Below, one piece after another: positions 34,240-45,315 of a stretch of DNA of 64,000 nucleotides. The notes under the pieces were generated by a model, which ran no database searches, was not told the origin of the DNA, and was given only the letters and a program-made list of their open reading frames with translations. Location of the stretch: positions 1 through 64,000 of the forward strand of contig QPMI01000627.1 of NCBI GenBank assembly GCA_004431415.1, read 5' to 3'. The position numbers and the translations under genes are program-made. Within the stretch, counting starts at the first letter, position 1. Every line of letters begins with the position of its first letter. This stretch comes from Cyanophora paradoxa. Its lineage: Eukaryota; Glaucocystophyceae; Cyanophorales; Cyanophoraceae.

Positions 34240-35997
34240 TCAGTGCCCCGGGGCGGAGCCGGTGCTGACGCGGGAGGGGATGGGGTGCGCGGGGGTGCTG
34301 GCGGCGGCGTTGAGCTGGGCGGCGAGCGTCGAGGCGAGCCCCGTCAGCAGCGGCCGCTTCCAGTGCTGCGCAGCGCAGCCGAGCGCATCGGATCGGAGAA
34401 GAGCACAGCGGAGGGGAGGGGAGGTCGCACGAGCATGTCGGGGCCGCACTCCGCCTCCACGTAGTCTGCGGGCGCGGGGCCGCCCGCTCAGCGGCGGCGG
34501 GGCGGCGGGGCGGCGGGGCGGCCGGGGCGGCCGGGCCGTGCGGACCGATGTAGAGCTTCATGAGCTTCATGGTGGTGGGCCCCGGCGAGGAGGCGTACAC
34601 CGTCGAGTCCACCTGGTGCACGGGGCACACCTGCGCCCCCGCGCCGGCCCGCCCCGTCGCTCGCGGCCCTCGCGGGGCGGGCGGGGCGGGGGCGCGGTGG
34701 CGGGCGCGCCTCCTTGGTGCTGCTGGTGATGAAGACCTCGTCGGCGGTGAGGAGGAAGGGCAGCGTGAAGACCTGCTCCCTGCGCCCCGGCCCCGCGCCT
34801 CAGCCGAGCCGCGCCGCCTACGCATCGACCGGGGCGGGGCCGGGGCGCGCTTGACGGGGATGCCGTTCATGCGGGCGAGGCGGAGGACGTCGGCGCGCGT
34901 GATCCCCGAGAGGATCCGGTTCGACTCCGGCGCCGTGTACGCCTGCGGGGCACCCGCTCAGCGGGAGGAGGGGGAGGGAGGAGGGAGGGGTCGCACCGTG
35001 CCGTCCTTGACGCACCAGACGTTGCACGTGCTGCCCTCCGTCACGTGGCCCTCCGCGTCCACGAAGACGCACTGCGCGCGCGCGCGCGTGCCGATCGGAC
35101 CGGCCCGGCCCGGATCGGCGGCGGCGGGCGGAGAAGGAGCGCACCTCTGTGAAGCCCTCCTTCTGGACGGCGTTCAGATCCATCACGTTCGGCCTGCGCG
35201 GCGGGGCGCGGCGGGGCGCTAAGCGGCGGGGCGGGGCGGTGCGGGGAGCGGCGGGCGGAGGCGGCGGGTCGAGCGGACAGGAGGGCGATGCTCTTTATGT
35301 GGCAGCGGTGCCAGCGCTCGTCGGGCATCGACTTGAGGGCGATGCCGCGCGTGAAGTACTCGGGCGGGAAGGGCTTCAGCGGCTGCGTGAAGACGAGTAG
35401 CGTCGGCCGGAGGTTCTCAGCCGCCGGGAGCAGGTGCGAGCGGCCGCCGTAGGCGCCGTAGGTCGCCTGCAGGTAGACGAACGAGAGGCCCGTCGGGGAG
35501 GCCTCGTTCACCCGCAGCAGCCGAGACACGACCTCCGCCAGCTCCCGGTTCGTGTGCGCCAGCCCGAACCCGATGTGCTTGCAGCTCCGCTGGAACCGGC
35601 CTGCCCCGCCGCCCCCGTCGCTCGCGGGGGCCCGGTGCGAGCGCGGGCGCCGGGCGCGGCGCGCACTGAGGTGCGGATCCATCGCCAGAGGCTTCCCGTC
35701 GTAGCACGGCACGACCTGTGCGGCGCGCAAACTCAGCGGCGCTGCCGGAGCGCGAGCGCGAGCGCCGCGGGCGGGCGCTCACGTCGTACACTCCGCCGGC
35801 GTAGTTAAAGCCGTAGTCGAATCTGCGCGCGCGTCGGTCCCGCGTCTGCGCTATGTTCTAAGCGTGCTTACATGGACACTTTGGCCGTCGCCGCGTCGAT
35901 GATCTGCCCATTCAGGTAGACCTTGCCCCTGCGGTGCGGACGCCGTGTGAACTCGCGAGCGCCGGCCGATCGCAGCCGCGGGCTTCTACAACAGCAT
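34240..35997 (-). CDS. Class IV PLP aminotransferase, D-amino-acid aminotransferase type
   Basis: Fold-type IV PLP enzymes include D-alanine aminotransferase, branched-chain aminotransferase and ADC lyase. A tiny first exon (MLL, start 35997) joins GKVYLNGQIIDAATAKVSM, then FDYGFNYAGGVYD, VVPCYDGKPLAMDPHL, FVYLQATYGAYGGRSH and RWHRCHIKSIALLPNV. The Lys of HIKS (codon 35291-35293) is the expected PLP lysine. Then FVDAEGHVTEGSTCNVW (the Glu that binds the pyridine nitrogen), SNRILSGITRADVLRLAR, EQVFTLPFLLTADEVFITSS and QVDSTVY with the phosphate-binding end. HIKSIALLPNV and EGHVTEGSTCNVW fit D-amino-acid aminotransferase better than branched-chain enzymes. No obvious transit peptide. The C-terminus (HWKRPLLTGLASTLAAQL) is read from the last exon and is less sure. 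Confidence 0.85.
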
Positions 35998-36674
35998 GAA
36001 CGGAGCGTACCCAGTCTTTAGATGCTGATCCTGCGCGCCCACGTCTTTCCGCTCATGCGTCGAGGAGCCGGCCGGGCTGCCAAGGCCCCCAGACGAGGAG
36101 GGCGCCGTCGGGCCCTTCCCTTGGTGCCCATCTCGCCTGTCTCCACTGTCTCCGAACGACTTTTTGTCGCCTGCGTGCCTGTCCCCATGTCTTGTCCCGG
36201 CGTGGCCGCCGTGGCTGTTTCCTGCGGGCGAAGTACAAATTTCAGCGAGGTCACGCTCCCCGCGGGGAGATCGCTGGCACTACAGGCATCTAAGTCGGCG
36301 ATAGCGGGACGCTGCCGCCGCGTCATTCCCCTGCTCGCGATGCTCGGGCCGCGGGCGAGTTGGTGCTCCGCCTGCGGGGGAGGGCCGCTGACGGCGCTCA
36401 CGAGGAAAGCGGCGACGTGCTATTGGCCGCGGGAATGCGGGCGCGCATGCGTCCGCCGCAGCTGTTCTAGCCCCGCACAGACCCACGAGGCCCGGCGTCC
36501 CGCCTGCAGACAGGAGCTATGCGCTGCTCTCTCCACGCACCCATACTCGCCCGACGGCCGCCCACAAGAGCTTTCCGGGAGGACCTCGCGTGGAGCGTGT
36601 ACCCCGGCTGCAGCGCTGTCCGAGCTTCGCCGGACTCTCCCGCTGCCCCCGTTCGTTTAACACACTCATCAAAG
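35998..36674. other. Divergent intergenic stretch, aminotransferase / CSN2
   Basis: About 680 bases between two start codons that point apart. It should hold both promoters. No conserved protein, RNA or repeat was recognised. Confidence 0.4.
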
Positions 36675-39291
36675 ATGTCGGACATGGAAGGTGCGATGCT
36701 TGCCGCGAGCCCGGTTCCATCGCCTCTGACGCACGTTCCGCGCTCGCGCAGATGAGTACGAGTTCGAATGTGCGTACACGCTGGACGGCACATTCGCGGC
36801 TAGCGGGCGTGGTCGGTGCGCCCCGCTGAGCGCCCCGCGCCCGCAGACTCGGACGAGGAGCCCGAGGAGGAGAATGTGAACATTGAGAACCAGTACTACA
36901 ACTCCAAAGGTGCGCACGATGGCCGGCTTCATCCCCGAAGCGTGTCGCTGTCCGCTCGCATGCCCGGAGTGACCGCTGCACCAGGCCTGCGCGAGGGCGA
37001 CGTGAAGGCGGCGCTGGACGGCTTCGAGCAGGTCGTCAAGATGGAGCCCGAGAAGGGGGAGTGGTGCGCCCGACGTGCGTCGCTTGTGCCTGTCGGCGCT
37101 GAGCAGCGCGTTCGATCAGGGGCTTCAAGGCGCTCAAGCAGATGGTGAAGCTGAACTTCAAGCTCAAGAACTTCAAGGCTATGATGGAGAAGTACAAGCA
37201 GGCGCGCCGCCGCCCTGCCTTGTCGCGCCCTGCGGCGCTGCTGCCAGTGCCTGCCACCGCCGCGTTGCTGAGCCCGCCACCGCGCAGCTGCTGACGTACA
37301 TCAAGTCGGCCGTGACGCGAAACTACAGCGAGAAGTGCATCAACAACATCCTCGACTACGTCTCCAGCGCCCAGACGGTGCCCGCTTCCACCCTGCGCGC
37401 CGCGCCGCGCCGCGCCAGCCCCGGCCTGACGGCGCCCGGCGGCGCGCAGATGGAGCTGCTGCAGGACTTCTACGAGACTACCCTGGATGCGCTCCGAGAC
37501 GCCCAGAACGAGGTCGGCCGCGGCCTCAGTCTGCCGGCCCCGCCCCGCCGGCGCCGCTCACGCGCCGCCCCTCCAGCGCCTCTGGTTCAAGACGAACCTG
37601 AAGCTCGGAAAGCTCTGGTTCGACATCGGCGAGTACTCCAAGCTGCAGAAGGTCCCCCCCTTCCTTTTCCTTCCTTCCTTGCTTCCTCCCTCGTTCGCTG
37701 AGCGAGCGGGCGGGCGGGCTGGCGGGGCGGCAGATCCTGAAGGACCTACACAAGAGCTGCCAGCGCGAGGACGGCACCGACGACCACAAGAAGGGCACCC
37801 AGGCGCGACTTCCGCTCTCCGCCCCCCGCCTGCCCTGCGCCCTCTCCGCCCTGAACCCCCTCGCCCCCAGCTCCTGGAGGTCTTCGCCCTCGAAATCCAG
37901 CTCTACACCGCCACCAAGAACAACAAGAAGCTCAAGCAGGCGCGCCCCGCCCCGCCCCGCCCCGACTCGCTTTTCTTCGCAGCTTACCCCCCCGCAGCTG
38001 TACCAGCGGGCGCTGCAGATCAAGGCGGCGATCCCCCACCCGCGCATCATGGGGGTCATCCGCGAGTGTGGAGGCAAGCCGCCTCCTTCCCTCCCCCCCT
38101 CCGCGCGGGTCCGAGCGCCGGCGGGCGGGCCGGCGTGCGCAGGGAAGATGCACATGGGCGAGCGGGAGTGGGAGAAGGCCCGCACCGACTTCTTCGAGGC
38201 CTTCAAGAGCTACGACGAGGCGCGCCGGCCCCTGTACCCCTCTCCCCGCGCGCCCCTCCGAGTCTGACTGATCCCCGGGGGCCAGGCCGGCTCGCCGCGG
38301 CGGATCCAGTGCCTCAAGTACCTCGTGCTGGCGAACATGCTCATGCAATCCGAGATCAACCCGTTCGACTCCCAGGCGGGCCCCTTCCCTCCCTCCCTCC
38401 GCGCCCCGCACCTGCCGCGCCTGAACCGCGCCTCGCGCAGGAGGCGAAGCCGTACAAGAACGACCCCGAGATCGTCGCCATGACCGACCTGGCTCGCCCC
38501 CCTCCCTCCCCTCCTCCTCTACCCCCCCCCCTCTGAAGCCCCCCAAGGTCTCGGCGTACATGCGCGACGAGATCCACGAGTTCGAGAAGATCCTCAAGGC
38601 GCGCCCGGCCCCGCCCTCCCCGCCCCGCCTCTCCGCTCCCCCCCCTGACCCCCGCGCCGCGCCGCAGAACAACCGGCGGACGATCATGGACGACCCGTTC
38701 ATCCGGCAGTACATCGAGGACCTCCTGCGCAACATCCGCACCCAGGCCCGCCCCCCCGCTCGCCCGCCCGCCCGCCCGCCCGCCCCGCCGCCTTGCTCTG
38801 CTCTGCCTTGCGCCCGCCCGCGCTGAGGCCTCCGCCCACCAGGTCCTCCTCAAGCTCATCAAGCCCTACACCCGCATCCGCATCCCCTTCATCTCCAAGG
38901 CCCGCCCTCCCCCCCCCCCTTACCCCCTACCCCCTACCCCCCATGACCCCGGGTACAGGAGCTGAACATCCCGGAGGCGGACGTGGAATCCCTCCTCGTG
39001 GCCCTCATCCTCGACAACCGCATCTCCGGCTGCATCGACCAGGCGCGCCGTACCCCCCTCCTCGCATCGTACCAGTACCCCTCCGTCTGACCCCGTCTCA
39101 GGTGAACCAGCTGCTGGAGCTGCACGACAAGGGCAAGACCACCAAGAAGTACGCGTCCCTCGACAAGGCACGTACCCCCCCGCCCCGCGCCTCTACCGCG
39201 CGCGCCGCGCGTCGCTGAGGCCGCCCCGATGCGCAGTGGTCCTCCCAGCTGGCGTCCCTCCACAGCACCATCATCAACAAGCTCCTCTGAC
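36675..39291 (+). CDS. CSN2: COP9 signalosome subunit 2
   Basis: CSN2 is a PCI-domain scaffold of the COP9 signalosome, which removes NEDD8 from cullins; it contacts the cullin and RBX1. The start MSDMEDEYEFEY is assembled from three short exons, followed by the acidic [20 protein letters not shown] of the family. Then [110 protein letters not shown] and [18 protein letters not shown], and the winged-helix end ([42 protein letters not shown]). The stop is TGA at 39289. Of about 17 introns, most start GC after CAG or AAG (KYKQ, KLKQ, FDSQ, ILK, IRTQ, FISK, CIDQ, LDK). It is the best gene here for reading the splice code. Confidence 0.96.
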
Positions 39292-39520
39292 CCCCGCCCT
39301 CCCGCCTCTCCGCCCGCCCCGCCCTTTTTCCTTCCTCTGCGCCCCGCCCCGCCCTTTGCCCCGCCCCCCTCCCATCCCTCCCGCCCGCTTCGCGACCGCC
39401 CGCCCGCCCGCACCGCCCTGCCCCCGCCCCCCGCCCTCCACGCCCCGGCCCCCGCCTTCCGCTGCTGTCCGTCTACGTTGTACAAGTAACTAACTAACTC
39501 GGGACCTAGCCGACTCGATA

Positions 39521-40464
39521 TCAGCCGGCGCCGACGGTCTGGAAGCCGCCCTTGATGCGGTGGTGGGAGCGCTTGAGCTGCTTGTTGAGGAAGACCCAGT
39601 CGGTGAGGGGGTTGTTTGATGCGACCTTCGTGTCGTAGACGTACGGCAGCAGCAGCGGGATCGGCTTCTCTGTGAACAGCAGCACCTGCGGGGGCGTTCG
39701 GCGAGCTCCGGATCCGGCGGGGGCGCCGCCTGCGCGCCGCGGTCGCGGGTTTCTACGCACGTGGACGTAGTTCGAGCCGGGCTTGAGGGGGCAGGGGATC
39801 GGGTCCGATAGCAGGATCTGCTGCACTGCGGCGGCGCTCAGCGCGGGGCGAGACCGGCCGGGCAGCTGCAGGGGCGCGGCGAGCGGGGGCGGGCGCACCC
39901 TTGTCGAAGTCGAAGGCCGTGTCGATCTCTATCCTATTCACCTGCGGCCGAGGGTTACGGGGTCTGCAGGCCGGCCGCGGGTCTGCGGCGAGGGTCGCGG
40001 GGTTGTGTTCACCACGCGCGGTCCCTCCCGCACGATGCCCATGTTCTTCACCGGCATCGGAATGAGCCCTGCGCGGCGCGGCGGGCGTCACGGCGTGAGC
40101 AGGTCGCCCGGCGCCGCGGGGCGATCGATCTGGCACGAGCCGACGGCGCGGCGGGCAGGCGCACTCGATCCCTGCGCCTCGACGCGCATCTGAGATAGAT
40201 AAGAGGCGTTCAGCTGTGGCGCGGCGCGGCCTGGCGGCCCCGGAAGCTAGCCTAGTAGCGCCAGCCTTGGACCCCAGCGCCCTTCCGCGCGCGCCCGAGC
40301 CGCAGGGCTCGCCGCTCTTAGCTGCAATCGAAAGCATGGTGCATAGCGCGGCTCTGCACCTGCTCTTTGTCAACTTGGTCCTTTATCCAGCAGCGGACGA
40401 GCTCCTCGGGTTCCATCCCGCCGCTCGCCGCTGGCGCGACGACCGCCTCCTCTGACACCGCCAT
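39521..40464 (-). CDS. Unrecognised small protein, about 150 residues
   Basis: I do not recognise this protein. It can be assembled on the minus strand with consistent splice sites: start 40464 (MAVSEEAVVAPAASGG, then MEPEELVRCWIKDQVDKEQ), MRVEAQGSR, LIPMPVKNMGIVREGPR, VNRIEIDTAFDFDK, VQQILLSDPIPCPLKPGS, NYVHV and the last exon (VLLFTEKPIPLLLPYVYDTK, NPLTDWVFLNKQLKRSHHRI), with stop at 39521. The mix of hydrophobic and charged residues and the clean exon frames argue for a real, conserved gene. No signal peptide or membrane span. Its start lies 129 bases from that of the SEC14-like gene, which points the other way, so they probably share a promoter region. Confidence 0.6.
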
Positions 40465-40593
40465 GTGCAGGAAATCGAGCTCGCGAGCCTAGCGCTGCTA
40501 GTGGCGCTGCTGGCGCTGTTAAAGTTGCGCTGAACTTGCGCACCTAGCGGGGGTACGCGTCACAGGAGTTCGTCAGTTCGGCTCGAGCTCGCA

Positions 40594-42300
40594 ATGCCTG
40601 ACGACGGCGCACCCGTCGTCGAGGGCGCACCGTCCACCGGGCACCATGGCCGGTACGCGCCGCTGGCCCAGTTCCTAATTGCCCCGCGTAACTTCCCAGG
40701 GCGCAGCACATACACGGCGGAGCAGGTCAAGCTGAAGGACGAGTTCAGGGCGAAGCTTGCCGACGTCACTGACGAGGAGAAGCGGTGCGCCGCGGACGGT
40801 CGCGCGAGCGCCGGTTTTCGCCGCCAACTCAGCAGGCTCACCCGCCACGCGCTGCGCTGCGCTCTGTTTTTGCAGGGCTTGGCTCGACGATGCATGCCTC
40901 TACAGGTGAACTGCTCCCCCCTCTGGCTGCGCGCGGTGCGCCCGAAGTTCCTGAGCCCTGCCCTGCAGGCACCTGCGCGCCCGGAGCTGGGACCTGACCA
41001 AGGCCGAGACGATGCTGCGCGCCGGGATGAAGTGGCGGTTCGACGACTACCGGCCCATGGACATCAAGTGGAGCGAGGTGGAGAAGGAGGGCGAGACCGG
41101 CAAAGTGTACGCGCGAGCTCGAGGCCTCCGCGCCGCGCCGGCTCACGGCGCGCCGCAGCTACCGCAACGGGAAGGACAAGCTCGGGCACCCGGTGCTCAT
41201 CATGCGGCCCAAGAACCAGAACACGAAGGACCGCGTGGGCCAGATCAAGCTCCTCGGTCCGTCTCCCGTCGGCCGCGCGCCGCCGCGCCGGGGCGCGCCG
41301 GGCGCCGACGCGCGGCGCCGCGGCGCGCAGTGTACATGCTGGAGCGGTGCTGCGAGGAGATGACGGACGGCGTGGAGCAGCTCCTCCTCATCATCGACTT
41401 CAAGGGCTACGGCTACTCCAACGCCCCCGTGCGCCCGCCCGCCCGCCCTGCCCGCCCGGCGCCGGCCCCGGCGCCGGCGCCCCAAAGCGCGTTCAAGTCA
41501 ATTTACAATAGAGGAAGTGCTACAAATGTAGTACGGAAACGACCGCAGCCTAATTAGGGCGGAATTAATCGCAGGACATGGGGACGAGCCAGGAGACGCT
41601 GCACATCGTGTCGAACTACTACCCCGAGCGGCTCTTCCGGGCGCTCTCGGTGGACCCGCCCTGGATCTTCTGGGCCTTCTACAAGCTCATCACCCCTTTC
41701 ATCGACCCTATCACCGCCCAGAAGGCGAGCCGCCCTCCGGCCAGCCGCGTTTGAGAGGAGTCAGAGTTAGACCGACAGAGGCTTCCAAGACGCGCCCCGG
41801 CCAGCGCGGGGGCTGCTAACCGTAGTCTACTCGCGCCCCGGGGGCGCCCTCAGAGCAGCCGGAGGTCGCCGGCCCCTTCTGAGCCCCCCGCGCGCAGGTG
41901 CAGTTCGCGCCGGAGGGGCGCGACTCGAGCGCGGCGGCGTACGACAAGCTCTACGAGCTCGTCCCCAAGGAGGACCTCGAGGAGCTCCTCCACGGCTCCT
42001 CCAAGGCCCGCCGCCCCCCCTCGCTCCCGGCGTGATCCGAGGTCTCCGCCGCCTGACCCCGAGGCGTCGCGTCGCAGTGGGTCTTCAAGGTCGAGGACTA
42101 CCGCGTCGACGTGCGCGGCGGGGCACCTCTGCCACGACATCGGGCGCGTTCGCGCCTCACTTCGTTCGCAGGAGCTGGCGAACGACCTCCGGAAGGTGCG
42201 GCTGCGGGAGGAGCGACAGAAGCGCGCCGCCGCCGCCGGCTCCTCCTCCAGCGGCGAGGCCGCCGCCGCCGCCGCCGCCACCGCTGAGGCCCAGGCCTAG
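40594..42300 (+). CDS. SEC14-like CRAL-TRIO lipid-transfer protein
   Basis: CRAL-TRIO proteins carry or sense phosphoinositides and other lipids. From ATG 40594 (MPDDGAPVVEG) the exons join as DEEKRAWLDDACLYRHLRAR (the small middle exon at 40876-40905 is needed to complete it), SWDLTKAETMLRAGMKWR (CRAL-TRIO N domain), IKWSEVEKEGETGK, YRNGKDKLGHPVLIMRPKNQ, YMLERCCEEMTDGVEQLLLI, DFKGYGYSNAP, then ETLHIVSNYYPERLFRALSV, DPPWIFWAFYKLITPFI and YDKLYELVPKEDLEELLHGS. The IDFKGYG and NYYPERL blocks are the core of the lipid-binding fold. The C-terminus is a charged helix plus Ala/Ser-rich tail. Stop TAG at 42298. The long intron near 41430-41575 is AT-richer than the rest. Confidence 0.9.
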
Positions 42301-42594
42301 GCCCAGGCTCAGGCCTCGAACTCGAAGCTTTCGAACGCTCTGAAAGATGCGCATGCCGTCCCTCTCTGCAGCAACGCGGTGCCTGGGCATGGGGCCTGCC
42401 GGGCCGGGGACTGGGCGATCGGGATCCAGCAGCCTACTGTCGACGTAGAGGCTTGCAATTGCGAGATTCAATCCGAAGAAAAAGAAGGGCGACATACATT
42501 AAGCGGAGACTGCGAAGGAGGGAAACGGGCGGACGCTCAGGGAGCGGGGATCCGGATGCGGGGGGGGGCGCGGGAAGGTACAGGGTGCGTTCGG

Positions 42595-44559
42595 CTAGTC
42601 GAGGAGGCGGGAGTTGTCCACGGAGCGGTAGGAGGGGGGGCACGCGGCCGCGGTGAGGCCGCAGAGGGGCAGGAACTTGGCGAGGGGCCAGGGCAGCGGC
42701 ACCGAGCAGTCGCTGAGGCCGCGCGCGCGCCCCTGCTTGCCGGCCGGCTGCGGGAGGAGCGGGAGGGCCCCCGGGTCCTTCTCGCGCTGCGAGAGGAGCC
42801 CGGCCGAGGCGTTGAGGCCACAGACCAGGTCCTCCAGGGCCGCCCGGTCGGGCAGCAGGCCCGTCAGCTCCGTCCCGTCCACCGCCCGCTTGTGGTCGTA
42901 GATAAGCTGCCGGGGCCCCCGCGTGAGCGCGGCGCGCCCCCCGGATCGGGCGGCGTCCTCTGTGCAACCTAGAAGATCTGGAGCCCCAGGCCTGGCCAGC
43001 CTCAAGGCGCCCGTCCCCTAGCCGTACCCGAGCCCAGCCTGGGGGCGGCGCGGGCGGACCTGGCAGATGGCCTCGTTGCGGAGGTAGGCCGCCAGCGCGA
43101 GCGGCGTCACGTTGCTGTCCGTCCGCGCCTCCAGGTTCGCCCCCGCATCCAGCAGCAGCCTGGGGGAACGTTCGTTCGTTTAGGGGGGAAGAAGCGGTGC
43201 GGGGGTACGCGGGCGGGCGACCGAGCACCGGACGACGTCGACGTGCTGGCGGGAGACGGCGGCGACGAGGGGCGAGGTGCCGTCGGCGCGGGGCAGGTTG
43301 GCGTCGGCGCCCGCCGCGACAAGCACGGCGACGACGTCCGAGTGGCCCTCCAGCGACGCCATAAACAGCGCTGCCCGCCCCCGCGAGCCGGCGGTCAGGC
43401 GGCGCGAACGTGCTCCGTTTCTTGGTTCTAGAGGGCGGGGCGGGGGCGGGGGCGCGGGCGGGCGGGCGGGCGCACCGCTGGTGCCGTCGCGGCGCGTGGC
43501 GTTCACGTCGGCCCCGTGGTCGATCAGGAGCCTCACGATGGGGAGGAACCTACCGCCCGCCCGCCCGCCCGCGCTCGGCCGGAGAGAAAAAGAGGGGGGG
43601 GGAGGAAAGCATAGGGGTACCCGATTTCGGAGAGGGCGATGAGGGGCCTGAGGCCCTTCTTGGAGGAGACGCAGGGGTCGGCGCCCTTGTCGAGGAGGAA
43701 CTTGACGACGTCTGGGGAGAGAATCCGAAGAGGGGACAGTCAGCGAAGCCGCTGAGTCAGCTAAGCACAGCCCGCTCGACTGGGAGCTCTCACCCGTTCG
43801 GTTGTAAACGGCCGCCGCGAAGAGCGGCGTCGTGTCGTTCTGCGCGCGCGGCGTCGGCGTCGGCCTCGGCGGGGGGCGGGGCGGCAGGATCCGGGACGGC
43901 GGGGCGGACCTTATCCTTTGCGTCGAGAAGGGCGCCTGCGCGGGGCGGGCCCGGGGCGGATCAGAGGGGCGCGAGGGGTGCGGGAGGGGCAGGGCGGGCG
44001 CCGCCGCACCGTTGTCGAGGAGGAAGCGGGCAACGTTCAGGTGACCGTTCGCGCTCGCGATGTAGAGGGGCGTCCGCTCGTCGTCGTTCCGCTCGTCAAC
44101 CGACGCGCGGTTCTCGATCAGGACCCTGCGCCGCGCCGCGCCGCGCCGCCGGCGTCAGATCGGTTCAGATCAGCTCCGATCAGGCTTTGAACGTGAGCGC
44201 ACTTGCAGACGTGGACGTAGCCGCTGGAGGCGGCGACGAAGAGCGGCGTGCGCCCGCCGTTGCCCTTGGCGTTGACGGGCGCGCCCGCCGCGATCACCTC
44301 CTGCGCTACCTCGTGGAAGCCCTCCTGCGCGCCGGCGGGCTCGGATCGGGGCGGGTGGGGGCGCTCGGGCGCGGGCCCGGGTCGGCCCCGGCGGTTCGTG
44401 TTCGCCCGCCGCAGCGGCAGCCGCTTGGAACCCACGGCACGCCCAAAGTCTCGTGCGCTCGTACGCGCTTCGATCACTCTTTAACTGCGAGACCGCGCAC
44501 CACGCAAGCAGCGAGGAGGCCGTCCTGCAGCTCCCAGCGCCAGTCTGTGCCTCGCTCAT
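42595..44559 (-). CDS. Ankyrin-repeat protein
   Basis: At least seven ankyrin repeats, nearly one per exon: EGFHEVAQEVIAAGAPVNAK, GRTPLFVAASSGYVHV, RTPLYIASANGHLNVARFLL, NDTTPLFAAAVYNRT, DVVKFLLDKGADPCVSSKKG, MRLLIDHGADVNATRRDG, ALFMASLEGHSDVVAVLVAA, TSPLVAAVSRQHVDVVR and LLLDAGANLEARTDSNVTPL. A C-terminal part of about 120 residues (QLIYDHKRAVDGTELTG, RAALEDLVCGLNASAGLL) matches nothing I know and ends at 42595. The start (MSEAQTGAG, 44559) is provisional, because the first exon's splice to the repeats was not resolved; 44610 is an alternative. The partner is unknown; such proteins are usually adaptors. Confidence 0.78.
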
Positions 44560-45315
44560 CCGGCCGCGAGCGGAGCGCTTCCCTGCGGCCAGTCCCCCGT
44601 CAGGCACCATGCAGCGGCGCGCAGGAGGCGGCTTAACGCAAGCCCAGCCGGGCGCCCGCGGCAGGACGGCGTCTCAGGTGTCTGCGGTGGGCGACGCACC
44701 TGACCGCATCCAAATCGCCGGCCTGACACGCCGCGAACAGAGCCATCGCCTCTGCCGCCTTCGTGCAGCCGAGGGTGCGCGGCGGGGTTGTCCTTGGCGG
44801 GCCGGTTGCTGCGGGTTTGCCGGTTGCGGCCTGTACGGCCTATGCGGCGTGTACGTCCACCGCAGCGCGTGCTGTAGCGATGCAGCCGCGCCGCTCTGAT
44901 AACGCCCGCGCAACTTTCGCGCCCTTGCTCCGGGGGTAGTGGATTAGAGGGCGATGAAATGAGGAACGTTTAACCGCCGCGGCGCCGGCGCACTCAAGTG
45001 TCATATGTAGTGTGAGTGCGCATGCGGCAACGCGTTGAAGAGCCCAGAGGCGCCCGGGTTCGGAGGCGCAACGAACGTACGCGTGCCGGCAGGCACGTGG
45101 CAGGCACACTGTGTGTGTGTGACAGGCTCGCAACACTGATCATGAGGAGGGGAGAAAGAGTACATTACAGGGCGGGAACAGGTGGAGGTGCCACGCCGCT
45201 GAGAGCGGGGAAAGCGGCGCGGGGAGCGGGCCTGGGGGAAGAGGCGCGGGCAGGGAGGCGAGGGCGGGCTAAAGCGGCGCTGGCGGGCGTAACGCTAACG
45301 GGAACGGAGTCGGCC
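44560..45315. other. Intergenic stretch between ankyrin gene and CSN5 3' end
   Basis: About 750 bases upstream of the ankyrin gene and downstream of CSN5. I see only short, unconvincing open frames and no RNA gene. Confidence 0.35.

Noticed and set aside
34240..35997. Branched-chain amino acid aminotransferase.
   Set aside because: The family fold fits, but HIKSIALLPNV and EGHVTEGSTCNVW are closer to D-amino-acid aminotransferase. The exact substrate cannot be told from sequence.
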